64,000 bases of DNA, taken from contig CAUEEP010000923.1 of NCBI GenBank assembly GCA_958450365.1, forward strand, positions 761,501-825,500, in the 5' to 3' direction. A program made the translations under genes and the position numbers. The number at the start of each line of letters is the position of its first letter. The first letter of the stretch is position 1. This stretch comes from Mesorhabditis belari (lineage: Eukaryota > Nematoda > Chromadorea > Rhabditida > Rhabditidae). The notes under the pieces are model-generated. The model had not been told where the DNA came from. It made no database searches and saw only the letters and a program-made list of their open reading frames with translations. Of the stretch, positions 1-10,160 are shown piece by piece.

Positions 1-332
1 TTCGTGCCCTTTTACTGTAGCCGATTTTCCAGTCGCGTTTCTCTTCACTTTTTCATTCATTCATTTCACTTACGTTGCTCGAAGACTTTCTTTTGGTGTA
101 AAAGTATTTATTTTAATGTTTTTATCTTCTCTTATAAGCTCCAACGTCTTTTCTTTAAATGTTTAAAAAATTTACTAAAGAAGCAGCGAAATTGAGCCTA
201 AAATCATTTAGTTTAAATCAGTGGCATGCTTTTATGTTTTTTTTTTCCGTTTTACAAGTGTTGTATCATACTTTTTTCAGTAGCATACTGTCGTATCATA
301 CTTGAGCTTCAATTTTCTCTTTCCAGATTCCA

Positions 333-1633
333 ATGGATGTGGACAGATCCCTGGACGACCTCATTCGCCATAATGGACGCGGCGCTTATCGGGGTCGCGG
401 AGGTCGCGGAGGTTTGATTCGTGGAGGACGTGGAGGACGCAATGGAAATCAAGGATCATTTGTAGGGATTAGCTTTGAAGTTAAAACTGTTGCTTTACGG
501 TTTCGTAAAGTGTTGAGCACGTCTTTGCTCTGGGGAAACTAAAATTAGTTACGCAGCAATTGTTTTGAAATATTTTAGAAAACTAGCTTACATGGCCAAA
601 TAGGTGGGTGACTTTGTCACTTTTACTTAAGAATATTGCTTTTGTCTTGGCGCCCTACCATCCCTACATGGTTGGGTGTATGTAACAGAAGCTAAATAGT
701 GCCCTCTGGGTGTCAGGCTACTTCGGTGCTGGGTGTTCAAATCCTAGTATTATCCTCTGGGCTTGAAACATTTGTCATTACTATTTTTCCGAGAATTTCT
801 ATCAAACGTGCATTATTTGATCCGCTTGTCATAATCGTTATAGTTATCTGAATTTTAAAGCTTCGATCTGTTCACTTGATTCATTTTTGCGTTTTAGCAA
901 CCTCGAAATCTCTACCTACCCCGGCAACGCCCTTTTGTCATCGGTGGTACTAGTGGGCCCGTTCGCGTCAACATGGCAAACTTGTTCAATGTTCATGTAG
1001 AAGATCTTGAGGTAAGCCGACAATTTCTTTTTTTATCTAGTTTCTTGCGATTTCACGAACACTTATACATTCTAAATGTTTAGGAGTTGTTCATAAACTA
1101 CCCCCATGATGGTATTACAATGCACTACGACGAAAATGGGACCCCCGTGGGAACAGCTGATGTGCACTTCAAGTAAGTTGTGCGTTAGTAGCAATTTTAG
1201 CACAACTTTTTAGGGCAAGACCATCGTTTGCGGCAAAGTTGGTGAAAGATTGCAATGGAATGAGGATTGACGGTGTGTCATTTTTCCGATCTTGTAATTG
1301 GAGCTTTTTTATCTTTCAAAGTTTTTTATTACAGGACGCCCGATCAAGTTTTATTTGCTTGGACCACGACCCAATCCGATGTACTTGAGGCCGGTATGTT
1401 TTGATTTTAAAAAAGTATAATCTGTTTTATTTAGAGCTTCCGCCCGCCATTTAACCGGCGAAATACGTACACCCACAATAGTGGTCGAATCTTCAAGGTA
1501 GCTTGTTTGAAATTAACAAAGTACGTTGTTTATTTAGACTGCAAGACGTGGCGCTGGAACTTTCGGTGGCCCAAAGCCCAAACTAAGCGAGGCTGAGCTG
1601 AATGCCCAACTTGATGCTTACATGGCCAAATAG
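333..1633 (+). CDS. ALY/REF (THO complex subunit 4) mRNA export adaptor
   Basis: Seven exons join in frame: 333-461, 898-1011, 1084-1172, 1214-1272, 1335-1393, 1435-1497 and 1538-1633, giving 202 residues. The N-terminus has the conserved LDDLI box and an RG/RGG-rich tract. A central RRM follows, with the family segment GTADVHF and then GRPIKFYLLGPRP. The C-terminus LSEAELNAQLDAYMAK is the UAP56-binding motif of this family. Members bind mRNA in the nucleus and hand it to the NXF1 export receptor (family knowledge). The start follows an acceptor-like TTTCCAG, so trans-splicing or a 5' UTR intron is possible. Intron 1 (462-897) carries a copy of the last codons plus 3' UTR of the same gene. 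I cannot tell which nematode aly paralogue this is. Confidence 0.93.
586..833 (+). repeat. Copy of the ALY/REF terminal exon end and 3' UTR inside intron 1
   Basis: This stretch repeats 1616-1865 with few differences. It begins with the last codons (AYMAK and stop) and continues through the 3' flank, including the shared tract around TTGTCTTGGCGCCCTACC. It lies in the first intron in the same orientation. It has no upstream acceptor joined to a matching exon start, so it looks like a partial duplication, not a working exon. Confidence 0.9.
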
Positions 1634-2431
1634 GCGGGTAACTTTGTCACTTTTACTTAAGAATATTGCTTTTGTCTTGGCGCCCTACCATCCCTACATG
1701 GTTGGGTGTATGTAACAGAAGCTAAATTGTGCCCTCTGGGTGTCAGGCTACTTCGGTGCTGGGTGTTCAAATCCTAGTATTATCCTCTGGGCTTGAAACA
1801 TTTGTCATTACTATTTTTCCGAGTATTTCTATCACACATGCATTATTTGATCAGCTTGTGTCATAAAATTGAGCCACGTTTTGTTAAAAAAAGTCCAATT
1901 GTCCTCTTATAAAGTTTTCTTTTCAGATTGTGGTGTCGGACAACAAGAAGTTTCGTCTTTGTAAACTTGTTTTCGGGTCTTCCGTCACCAATTTATCCGC
2001 CTTTACATTCGCAGGGTATTTTATATAAATTCTTATTTTAACTTTGCTTTTTTTTTGTTCTTTGAAGGGAGATTCCATAAGTTGAAATTAACTGAATTCT
2101 ATGGGAATTCGAGACGTTAAATCAGATTTGTGAATGCGTAACTTTGCCCTCCACACAAATATCGGGTCTTTCTTTCGTTCAATGGGCGCATAAAACACTC
2201 CATAAAACAGCGCATTCCTTTGGAATTTCCCTTTACCTCCTAAACCTAATAAGGCCATTTTTTTGTTATTTTATGGATCTCTATTATTATTCAAAATAAT
2301 TGAAGTTTTCGTACTATACCTTGTTCTCTGTTTTTTTTCAATCAAGACCATGAAATTCTTTTCAAGCCTTTCAATTTATTTATTGCTTTAAATAAATTTT
2401 ATTTATACCCGTAAAAACAAATAACACATCG
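1634..2431. other. Convergent 3' intergenic region
   Basis: This lies between the stop of ALY/REF and the stop of the ABCG gene on the other strand. It contains the second copy of the duplicated 3' flank (to about 1865), an acceptor-like CTTTTCAG at about 1920, and AATAAA near 2390. The acceptor could mark an alternative 3' exon, but no coding similarity was seen. Confidence 0.5.
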
Positions 2432-5400
2432 CTATCTAAATTTGTTTCGTCTTCGAAATTTAGGGGAGAAATAAACAAGCAGCATTAGGAGAAAACTTCC
2501 GAAAGCAAATACAAAAAGTATTAAAACGTTTTGCTGGAAGTCTTTTGGCGAGTAATCGTCGGGGTAGCTGTCATTTAGCCAATCGTTCGGTGTAGGCCAT
2601 CTAGAATTTTGTCACGTGAAAATTCGATCAATCAAAACATGATAGATGTCGCCGTTTAATTTTGAGATTTTAATGACCTGCAAAATCTCTGAACGGGCGT
2701 TGTGTCGATTTGTTCTCGCTCGTCTCGTCGACAACCATTGACCGTTGTTTGATTGATCGCCAGTTCGATCAATGGCCGAGTTGCGTAGCGAAAGGGCAAT
2801 GCGACCACCAGATGCGCCGCCCAATCAGGGAGGTCGCCCAGCGTTGAGTGGGATCTCAAAAAATGTTCTTAGGATGATTTGAGTTTAAATTTTATGAGTT
2901 AGTACAGTAATACTGTAGCATGCAGAGAAAGTTGCCACGTTTTGAAAACGGATTATATGAGAGAAAACTTTAATAAAAAGTTTTAGGGTAGCTCACTCGT
3001 TTACCTCATCACTCCTCCACTCATCACCCAAGCAACGGTGAAAGCACTTGAAGTTACCATAAATAGTGAACGAATTTCCCTAAACATTGCTATTTTAAAT
3101 GTTTTTCTTGCTGATTACCTTATAAATAGCATCAAAATGAGCGTCACGAATTGCCCAATGAGAAAGCAGTCGAGAAAAATGACGAACGATTGGAGGATTG
3201 TGAAGAGAGACGAGATTTTGAGGCTCCTAAAAGAAATTTTTTTTTTAAATCTAACAAATTTCCTTACCAAAAGAGTAAAGCTGTGGCACCGGAGATGCCG
3301 AGGAAATTCGGGAGAAATGTGGTGATGAGGTAGATGAGAGGCACGGCCAGACTCGGATAGAGACGCTCGTCCGACTCGAGGTAGACGAGGCGCCGGATGG
3401 GCTCGACTGGAAATGAGCTCTCTTTCTTCTCCTTTCTCTTCCGCCTTTTATTTCCTCTTTCTTCTCTGGCAAGAAGATGCCGGATAGCGCAGTGATTAGA
3501 GCATCTGCCCGGGAAGTAAAAAGGTTGAGGGTTCAATCCCCTAGTTACCGCTTACTAGACTTTTATTGTTGATTGACTGACAATTGCTGAGAGATGAGAG
3601 ATCAGTCTCACATTGATTCCCCTACGTTCAAAGTAGGCATACTTTTGGCTATAACTTTTATAGAATTACTGAATCTTTGACCTTTTTCGGTTCATAAATC
3701 TGTGTGATTTTGGGGTTATTTGATAGAAAATACTCTCGAATTACATCAAAATCTTGATCAGGAAAGTTTATGCAAAAATTATGATCAAAAGTACTGGGAT
3801 TTCGATGAGCTAGGGCACTAATGCCTCAGAATCTGACACTTGTCAAAGAGCAATAAATTTCTGATCATTTACAAGGAAAATAAAGCTCAATGCTTTCAAG
3901 ATTTCTTTCGTTTTTGACATAAAACATTTCATTTGAAGCTCAAAAGCTGCACTTACATGTGATGATTGTTGAGAGTGAAGCTGTCAACGTGATCATCCAC
4001 GTTATGATGCTCATTTGTAAAGCCATCGAGTGAGGAATGGTGTAAGAGTGATTGAGAGTTGAGGCGGTGAAGAGAGAAAAGAAAAGAATGAAGAGTGGGA
4101 GGCTGAGCAGTGTCCAGAAAAGAGCACTTAATCGGAGCAATGTGCAGTTGATCGTTCTTCTGGAAGTTGATCGTTCAATAAGATGTCTAGAGTTTTAAAA
4201 GGCTTACCCCATGAGGATCTTCAATTGACTGATTAGACCTGGTCGACTTCCGTTGCACAAGGCAGCGCTCGTCGAGAGGCCGATCGGCTCGGTAAGGTTT
4301 GAACGGGTGTTTCCAATGATCGGGAAGTAATTCTGAAAATAATTCTCAACATTTTTAGCTCTTTAGATTCAGAATATAGTAAATATTCTAGTAAAGATGT
4401 TTTTGGTAATCTAAAAAAGTTCAACCACCACTATTCGAAGTCTTTGACCAAAGACTTCGAAGTCTTTGACTTGCTTGTGCTAAGCAAGTCGAAGACTTCG
4501 AACCAGGAACAACCAAGATAGGAAACACTGGATGACAATAGCAAGGGATAGAGAAATTTGGAAGCAGGTTGTGATCTGCGCAAAATAGGAACATCTAAGT
4601 GCGAAGACAGATTAAAAAAAGTTACAGTCTAAAGAACTTTAGTCATTATCTACCATAATCATTTCCATTTACACTGGGTTTCTTTTTGATCTCATCGGAA
4701 GACCAGCAACGAGGTGGAGCACAAGAGTGACAGAGATGGTCGGAAAAAGGATGGCTAGAGTGCAACCACCACCAGCACAAGCAAGTCGAAGAATTCGAAC
4801 CAGGAACAACCAAGATAGGAAACACTGGATGACAATAGCAAGGGATAGAGAAATGTGGAAGCAGGTTGTGATCTGCGCAAAGTAGGAAAATCTAAGTGCG
4901 AAGATAGATCAAAAAAAAATTCAACGGGATGTGATCTTTTGGAGATGCAAAATCAATCGGGCTTTTTGAATCAGAATCAAGAAGATAGAGTTAATGGAGT
5001 TAATTTCATCAAAGAAAGCAAAGATTAGGGCGAAATCTCTTGAATTAACCTATTGAACTATAATCTTTTCCCTTATAACGTACCCGAAAAGCCTCGACCA
5101 ATTTGATTGCTTGTTCTTGAGTCTCAGTGAAACGCGTCGCATTCTCACGATCCACCGTCACAAGAGAAACTGAAGAAATAGGGAAATATAGATTTTTTTT
5201 GTCTAGATAACTTTTTAAAGCACTTACTTAGATAAGAAGCTGGATTTTCGGCGATCGGACAAATGAAGCCGAGTTGATGGAGATAGAGCGGTAATTTGCT
5301 GGTTTGACCTTGAATGCTTTAATAAGAAAGAGATAATATTACAGTATTAAGGCCAGGAGAGACGAGGCTAGAGTATCAAGTCCTGATCGAAGAAAAACCC

Positions 5401-8400
5401 CTGAACCTGGCCCAAATCCAAACCTAACACCTGGCCAAAATCTTGGCATTTCGCCTAGCCTGGGTTAGGCTTAGATCTAGTTTGAACCATGTCGAATCAA
5501 GATTTGTTTATTATTCACCTGAATAGACAGATTCTCCATAATACAAAAGAGTGAGGCGATCGAGTAGCTGAGCGATATCCGATCTCGGCACTCGCAGAGA
5601 GATCACCGCCATTCGGCGATGTCGCTTCACAAAGGACTAAATACCGTAAATACTCTGAGTCGGGTACACTCGCGTCTTTTTAGAAACCTTTTTTCCTCAG
5701 CCCTAGATTTTCCCTAGCTAGACTTTTGGTACTAAAAATACTAGATTTCAAGGGTTATCATTTGACACTCAAGCGCACACTGTAGTATAAAGCAGCGCGG
5801 AGAACGAGACATTCAAAGTTAGACAACGGGGCTGTAGGAGAACGGGATGTCTAAATTTAGACTACGCGGCTGTACGAGAACGAGACGTTCAAAGTTAGAC
5901 TACGCGGCTGTAAATCCATTATAGGAGGTGGCATTCTAGAGTATTTACGGGATTTAACAAGGATCAAATATTGATAAGTACTTGATTCTAAAACAATCTT
6001 CAAAATTGAATCTATCTTAATGTTTATAGCTTGTTACCTGCAAGCAAAGCATGAGTTGATAGGCGGATAACGGCTCTAAATGACGAATCGGATCATCGGC
6101 AATGATGAGAACTGGATCTTTGGCTGTGGCGATGGCAAGGAGGAGACGTCGACGAGAACTCTCCGACAGATCACCCACACATTCATGACCGTATCCCAGC
6201 AGTTCCCACTCGTTCAGCAATGAAAGTAACTAAAAAAGTGGGATTTTCTATCGTTACAATCTAGTTGTAAGCTTTCATTCAAAACAAATCCATTTAAGTT
6301 GCTCAAGTTTATACTCCAAAGTTGTACGACCCGGAATTGATCCAGCCGAATTGATCTCGTCCTCCGACCGGGAGACAAGATCGTTAACCACTTGGCCACA
6401 AGGCAAATGGCTCGGCTTGAGGTTTTAAGCTAATTAAACCTTTTGTAAGTTGGATTTAAACATTTTTTGACTTTATTGCTTAACAGCAAGATATTTTGAA
6501 GGGTGTCTATCAGATCGTGAAATTCAATCGTTGACTTAACTCCCGCTGAAGTGAGGGTGATCAAGTGCGTTGTGGCGTAATGGTTAGCACAGGCTAAGCG
6601 AAAGGTCGCCGGTTCGAGCGCCCGGCGGCGCACGAGTTTTTGATTTTCCCTAGTTCCAACTGGCGACCATGGAAGGATCGGCTCTGCATTACTGGCTAAG
6701 GTCTTCATACCTAGTTTCGAGCGCACCCTAGGCCTATAAATCAAGACGTGTGGAACCGTCCAGAGAGCAGGAAAGTTAACTCCCTTTGGAGTAAAGGCAC
6801 TAGTGACGTTGTGGTATAATGGTTGCTGCCGCCGCTGCCGGCTAAGCGAAAGTCACCGGTTCGAGTCCCGGCGTTGCACAAGTTTTGCTCTGCCCTAGTT
6901 CTATTTTCCTAATTTTACTAGGTTTATGTGAGATTCCCAGTGAAACTTTGTTTACTTTTCAATTCGAAACCAACCCGATCCTCGATTTGCGCTGATGTTA
7001 AACGGCCGCTCAGCGTCAAACGCAGTTGATAGTAAATGGTTTGTCGGACGGTGAGAAAGGGCAACAAGCGCACTCGCACATCAACAAATGAGCACATTTT
7101 ACGGAAACGAGATGCTAAAAGGCTTTGCAATGATTGCAATGATTCAAAAAGAATCCTTTTCTAATATCAAGCATTTACCTGTTAAAAGTTGTTTATTTAA
7201 AAGCACAGTGCCACCGATACTTCCACAAGCTTTCGCCGCGATTACATTAAGAAGCGTTGATTTTCCAGATCCTAAAGCAAGAATTGGTGTCAGTTATTGA
7301 AGTATATTATTGAAAATATATTATTTGACAAGTTTTTTTACCGGAAACCCCGCAGATTCCAGCGATTTCCCCAGCGTTGAGCTCGAGAGAGACCTCGCGG
7401 AGGAATTCAGCGACAATCGGCGGCGTGTACAACCGGGAGCACCTGAAATTTAATAGAATTTCATAAATACCTTGTCTAGAGTTTTATGTTATGCTTGTTA
7501 TATCTCTACTCGAAGCTGATACAGGAGACAAGCAGAAAACTTTCAAACTTTTTAGACACACCTTTTCCAAGCATCGTAGAAACTTTTACAACCTTTAGCT
7601 TTAAAACTTTTCTGTTTTCTTATCGTTCAGAGCTTGACCAGAGCTTGATCAGAGCTTGATCAGAGCTTGACCAAAGCTTGATCAGAGCTTGACCAGAGCT
7701 TGATCAGAGCTTGACCAGAGCTTGACCAAAGCTTGATCAGAGCTGACCAGAGCTTGATCAGAGCTTGACCAGAGCTTGATCAGAGCTTGACCAGAGCTTG
7801 ATCAGACCTTGACCAGAGCTTGATCAGAGCTTGATCAGAGCTTGATCAGAGCTTGATCAGAACTTGACCAAAGCTTGATCAGAGCTTGACCAGAGCTTGA
7901 TCAGAGCTTGACCAGAGCTTGACCAAAGCTTGATCAGAGCTTGACCAGAGCTTGATCAGAGCTTGACCAGAGCTTGACCAAAGCTTGATCAGAGCTTGAC
8001 CAGAGCTTGATCAGAGCTTGACCAGGGCTTGATCAAAGCTTGATCAGAACTTGTTCAGAGCTTGTTCAGAACTTGTTCAGAGCTTGATTTTTAAATCTTA
8101 ATCAGGACTTAGGACTATGATCTAGAAAAAAAAGATATGTCTCATATCTAGACTAGATTTGCTTACAATTAAAAAGTCAGTCTCAACCACTAAACCATTG
8201 AAAGACATACAAAAAGACAAAAATCCTTTTTTTCGCATAAATATCTAAATATCCACATTTACTAAAGTGTTCTATGCAAGGCTTACAAGTGAAGCTATTC
8301 TATTCTGATTAGAATGAGCACTACAAACTACAAACGTAAACTACAAACGCTTCTAATTTTCTTTAAACCTGTCGAATTGACATGATCTATAGCTTAAAAA

Positions 8401-8780
8401 ATAGAGAATCTCAAGAGCTTTTGAATGGATTAAAGCATACGCAAAAATCTGAACGCTAAAGAAAGTTACAGTGGTTTTTAACCTGCCTTGATCGCTTCGA
8501 CTTCGATCCGACTACAAACCACTGTAACTTTCTTTAGCATTCAGATTTTTGCGTGTGCTTTAATCCATTCGAAAGCTCTTGAGATTTTCTTTTTTTTAAG
8601 CTATAGATCATGACAATTCGACAGATTTAAAGCAAGTTAAAAGCCTCGTCATTTTGTATTTTCTAATTTCCATATCTAATTCTGAACTTACCATGGTCCC
8701 CGGTGAACGGTATTCACAAAAGAGAGCCCACGGCACTCCAAAAGATGAGACTCATAAACGCTGGGAATTCCCGAGAACAT
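2432..8780 (-). CDS. ABCG5-like half-size ABC transporter with degenerate NBD motifs
   Basis: Fifteen exons give an in-frame protein of 631 residues: 8692-8780, 7342-7442, 7179-7271, 6975-7114, 6038-6229, 5519-5636, 5228-5308, 5084-5169, 4208-4332, 3957-4159, 3268-3406, 3119-3226, 3005-3079, 2678-2854 and 2432-2600. The order is NBD then six-helix membrane domain, as in the White/ABCG family. Walker A is intact (GVSGSGKST). The signature reads LSESSRRR and Walker B reads VLIIADDP, both departing from the usual LSGGE and DEP. Segments around PIAENPASYL and WSLKISSLFTILQSFV align best, from memory, with ABCG5. ABCG5 pairs with ABCG8 in sterol export. The donor after 6975 (GTTGGT) and the acceptor TTTTTTGAG at 2855 are non-consensus but needed for frame. 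Several introns hold tRNA-like and palindromic repeats. Confidence 0.87.
3478..3549 (+). repeat. tRNA-like module (SINE-like), ABCG intron or exon edge region
   Basis: The order GGATAGCGCAGTGATTAGAG then GAGGGTTCAATCCCC resembles tRNA A-box and B-box. The region between them does not form a 5-bp stem with a 7-nt loop, so it is not a normal tRNA. A relative on the other strand is at 58126-58200 and shares the CCCGG-AAAGTAAAA middle. Confidence 0.65.
4435..4925. repeat. Palindromes and a direct duplication in an ABCG intron
   Basis: Short palindromes built on GAAGTCTTTG/CAAAGACTTC lie at 4435-4500. A segment starting AAGCAAGTCGAAGA at about 4485 and running to about 4620 is repeated nearly exactly from about 4780 to 4920, with the shared tract CAAGGGATAGAGAAAT. 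No coding potential was seen. Confidence 0.8.
5642..5951. mobile_element. Degenerate palindromic MITE (TACCGTAAATACT family)
   Basis: It begins TACCGTAAATACTC and ends GAGTATTTACGGG in inverted orientation. It contains the sub-repeat AGTTAGACTACGCGGCTGTA, related to the elements at 16543-18165 and 26549-26861. Its left end touches the acceptor of the ABCG exon 5519-5636. Confidence 0.65.
6568..6636 (+). repeat. tRNA-like module with paired acceptor stem
   Basis: TGCGTTG and CGGCGCA can pair as a 7-bp acceptor stem with two G-T pairs. A-box-like TGGCGTAATGGTTAGC and a T-arm-like CCGGTTCGAGCGCCCGG are present. The interval for the anticodon arm (ACAGGCTAAGCGAAAGG) has no proper stem-loop, so I call a tRNA-derived repeat. 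Confidence 0.65.
6797..6881 (+). repeat. tRNA-like module, second copy
   Basis: It has the same layout as the copy about 230 bp upstream: TTGTGGTATAATGGTTGC, then CCGGTTCGAGTCCCGG. It carries extra CCGCCGCTGCCGG between the boxes. It lies in the same ABCG intron and again has no normal anticodon arm. Confidence 0.6.
7626..8088. repeat. 11-bp minisatellite (AGAGCTTGATC / AGAGCTTGACC)
   Basis: About forty tandem copies of an 11-bp unit alternate between GATC and GACC forms. The array lies in the first intron of the ABCG gene. Occasional single-base length slips break the period. No reading frame or conserved function was seen. Confidence 0.93.
8353..8637. repeat. Foldback inverted repeat in ABCG intron 1
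   Basis: The left arm, including GATCTATAGCTTAAAAAAT and GCTAAAGAAAGTTACAGTGG, returns in reverse complement on the right. The unpaired centre is short, around 8495-8515. Arms are about 120-140 bp with a few mismatches. It looks like a MITE or foldback element. Confidence 0.8.
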
Positions 8781-10160
8781 TTTGCGACATTTTTCTAGAA
8801 GAAACGATAGTTGAAAAGGTTTTGAATGCAGAAAATGCAGATGAATGCATTTTCTAGAAGTTCTAGAAGTCTTCAAGAAGTTCTTCTAGAAGAAAGAGTT
8901 CAAAATGGAAAAGTACGGTAAAAGGTTGAGTACTTGAACGTCAGTAAATTTTGGATTTGGTAATCAAGGGGAATTCAGGTGTAGTTTCGAGAAACGATCG
9001 AAATTTGAAAAGGAATTATTGTGGATGGAGGACAGGTGGCCCCTTTTCGATTTCCTTTTCGCCATTCTCGTAATTATCGACCTCGTTCGATGTTGTGCCT
9101 CTTCTTTTTGCTTCACCAAACCACAAAACACTGGAAAGATTTTGAGGAAGGGTTTTGAGGAAGGGTTTTGAGGAAGGGTTTTGAGGAAGGGTTTTGAGGA
9201 AGGGTTTTGAGGAAGGGTTTTGAGGAAGGGTTTTGAGGAAGGGTTTTGAGGAAGGGTTTTGAGGAAGGGTTTTGAGGAAGGATCTTGAGGCATCTTGAGG
9301 TAAAAATATGAAATTTATTGCATTGTTTATTTAGATTTTTTAAAAACTTAAATTACACGGAGAAAACTGACAACTTAAAGTCTAGAAATGGGCAGAAAAA
9401 CGAGTAAATACAAAATGAATTATGTCGTAGCCGTCCGAATTCTAATTGATCAACTCGAATGAAATGAATAGCTTCAATTGATTTCCGATCTCGAAAATCC
9501 CCCGGTCACAAATCTACAGCTGAATATCCTCTTTTGAGCCATCTATAAAGCAAAAGAAAAATCAGTGCAGGTGTTCTTTGTGCGGCCACATAGTCGCTCT
9601 CCATCTGGCAAACCGTCTGGGTGTAGACAAAACCAAGAGAAAACATTAGCTCAAAATAAAGTTGAATTTTCAAAGTGCAGCCAGGATAGCCTCTTTAAGC
9701 TTGGGTTGGATCTGGTGTTAACTTATTTTAATGCTAAACAATCAATCAAATAATAATGGAAAATCATTTTAATAGCAATCAAGTAATGGAACAAAATAAC
9801 CATAAAATTCTAGAAATAACAAAGAAGAAAAAAAATCGATTGACTGGTATAGAATGAGGTCGGAAAAGAGTGAAGTGAGAGGCAACTTCTTTGAGATTTC
9901 TTTGCCTCTTTTTCAGTTCAAGTTTTCAAGAGAAGCGATTGAAAGAGTACAGAAGTGAAGAGTACAGAATGGCGACACTCAGCGGGTGGCTGAGACTGAG
10001 GAAAGAAATCGGAGGAAAGGTTGATCTCTTTGATTGAGGAAACTTTCGAAAAACAATTTTCGAAATTTGATTTCGAATTTGCTCAATTTTTTCAATGCTT
10101 ATCTTTATTCAAACTTTATAATAACATTTTTTTTAAAATTTCTAATCCTTTCTTGTTTCT
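8781..10160. other. Intergenic region between ABCG and V-ATPase genes, with 13-bp minisatellite at 9137-9290
   Basis: Both neighbours are on the minus strand, so this holds the ABCG promoter side and the V-ATPase 3' flank. At 9137-9290 the 13-bp unit GAGGAAGGGTTTT repeats about eleven times. A segment at about 9829-9935 (GATTGACTGGTATAGAATG) is duplicated at about 10875-10970 inside the last V-ATPase intron. I see no supportable exon here. Confidence 0.7.

Noticed and set aside
1920..2000. Extra 3' exon of ALY/REF after the CTTTTCAG at 1920
   Set aside because: The protein already ends with the conserved C-terminal motif at 1633. No coding likeness was found beyond it.
8964..9293. 109-codon minus-strand frame with PQNPSSKPFLKTL repeats
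   Set aside because: It is a translation of the 13-bp GAGGAAGGGTTTT minisatellite.
9565..9753. Possible exon upstream of the V-ATPase 3' end
   Set aside because: No splice signals or family similarity support it. The V-ATPase gene is already complete.
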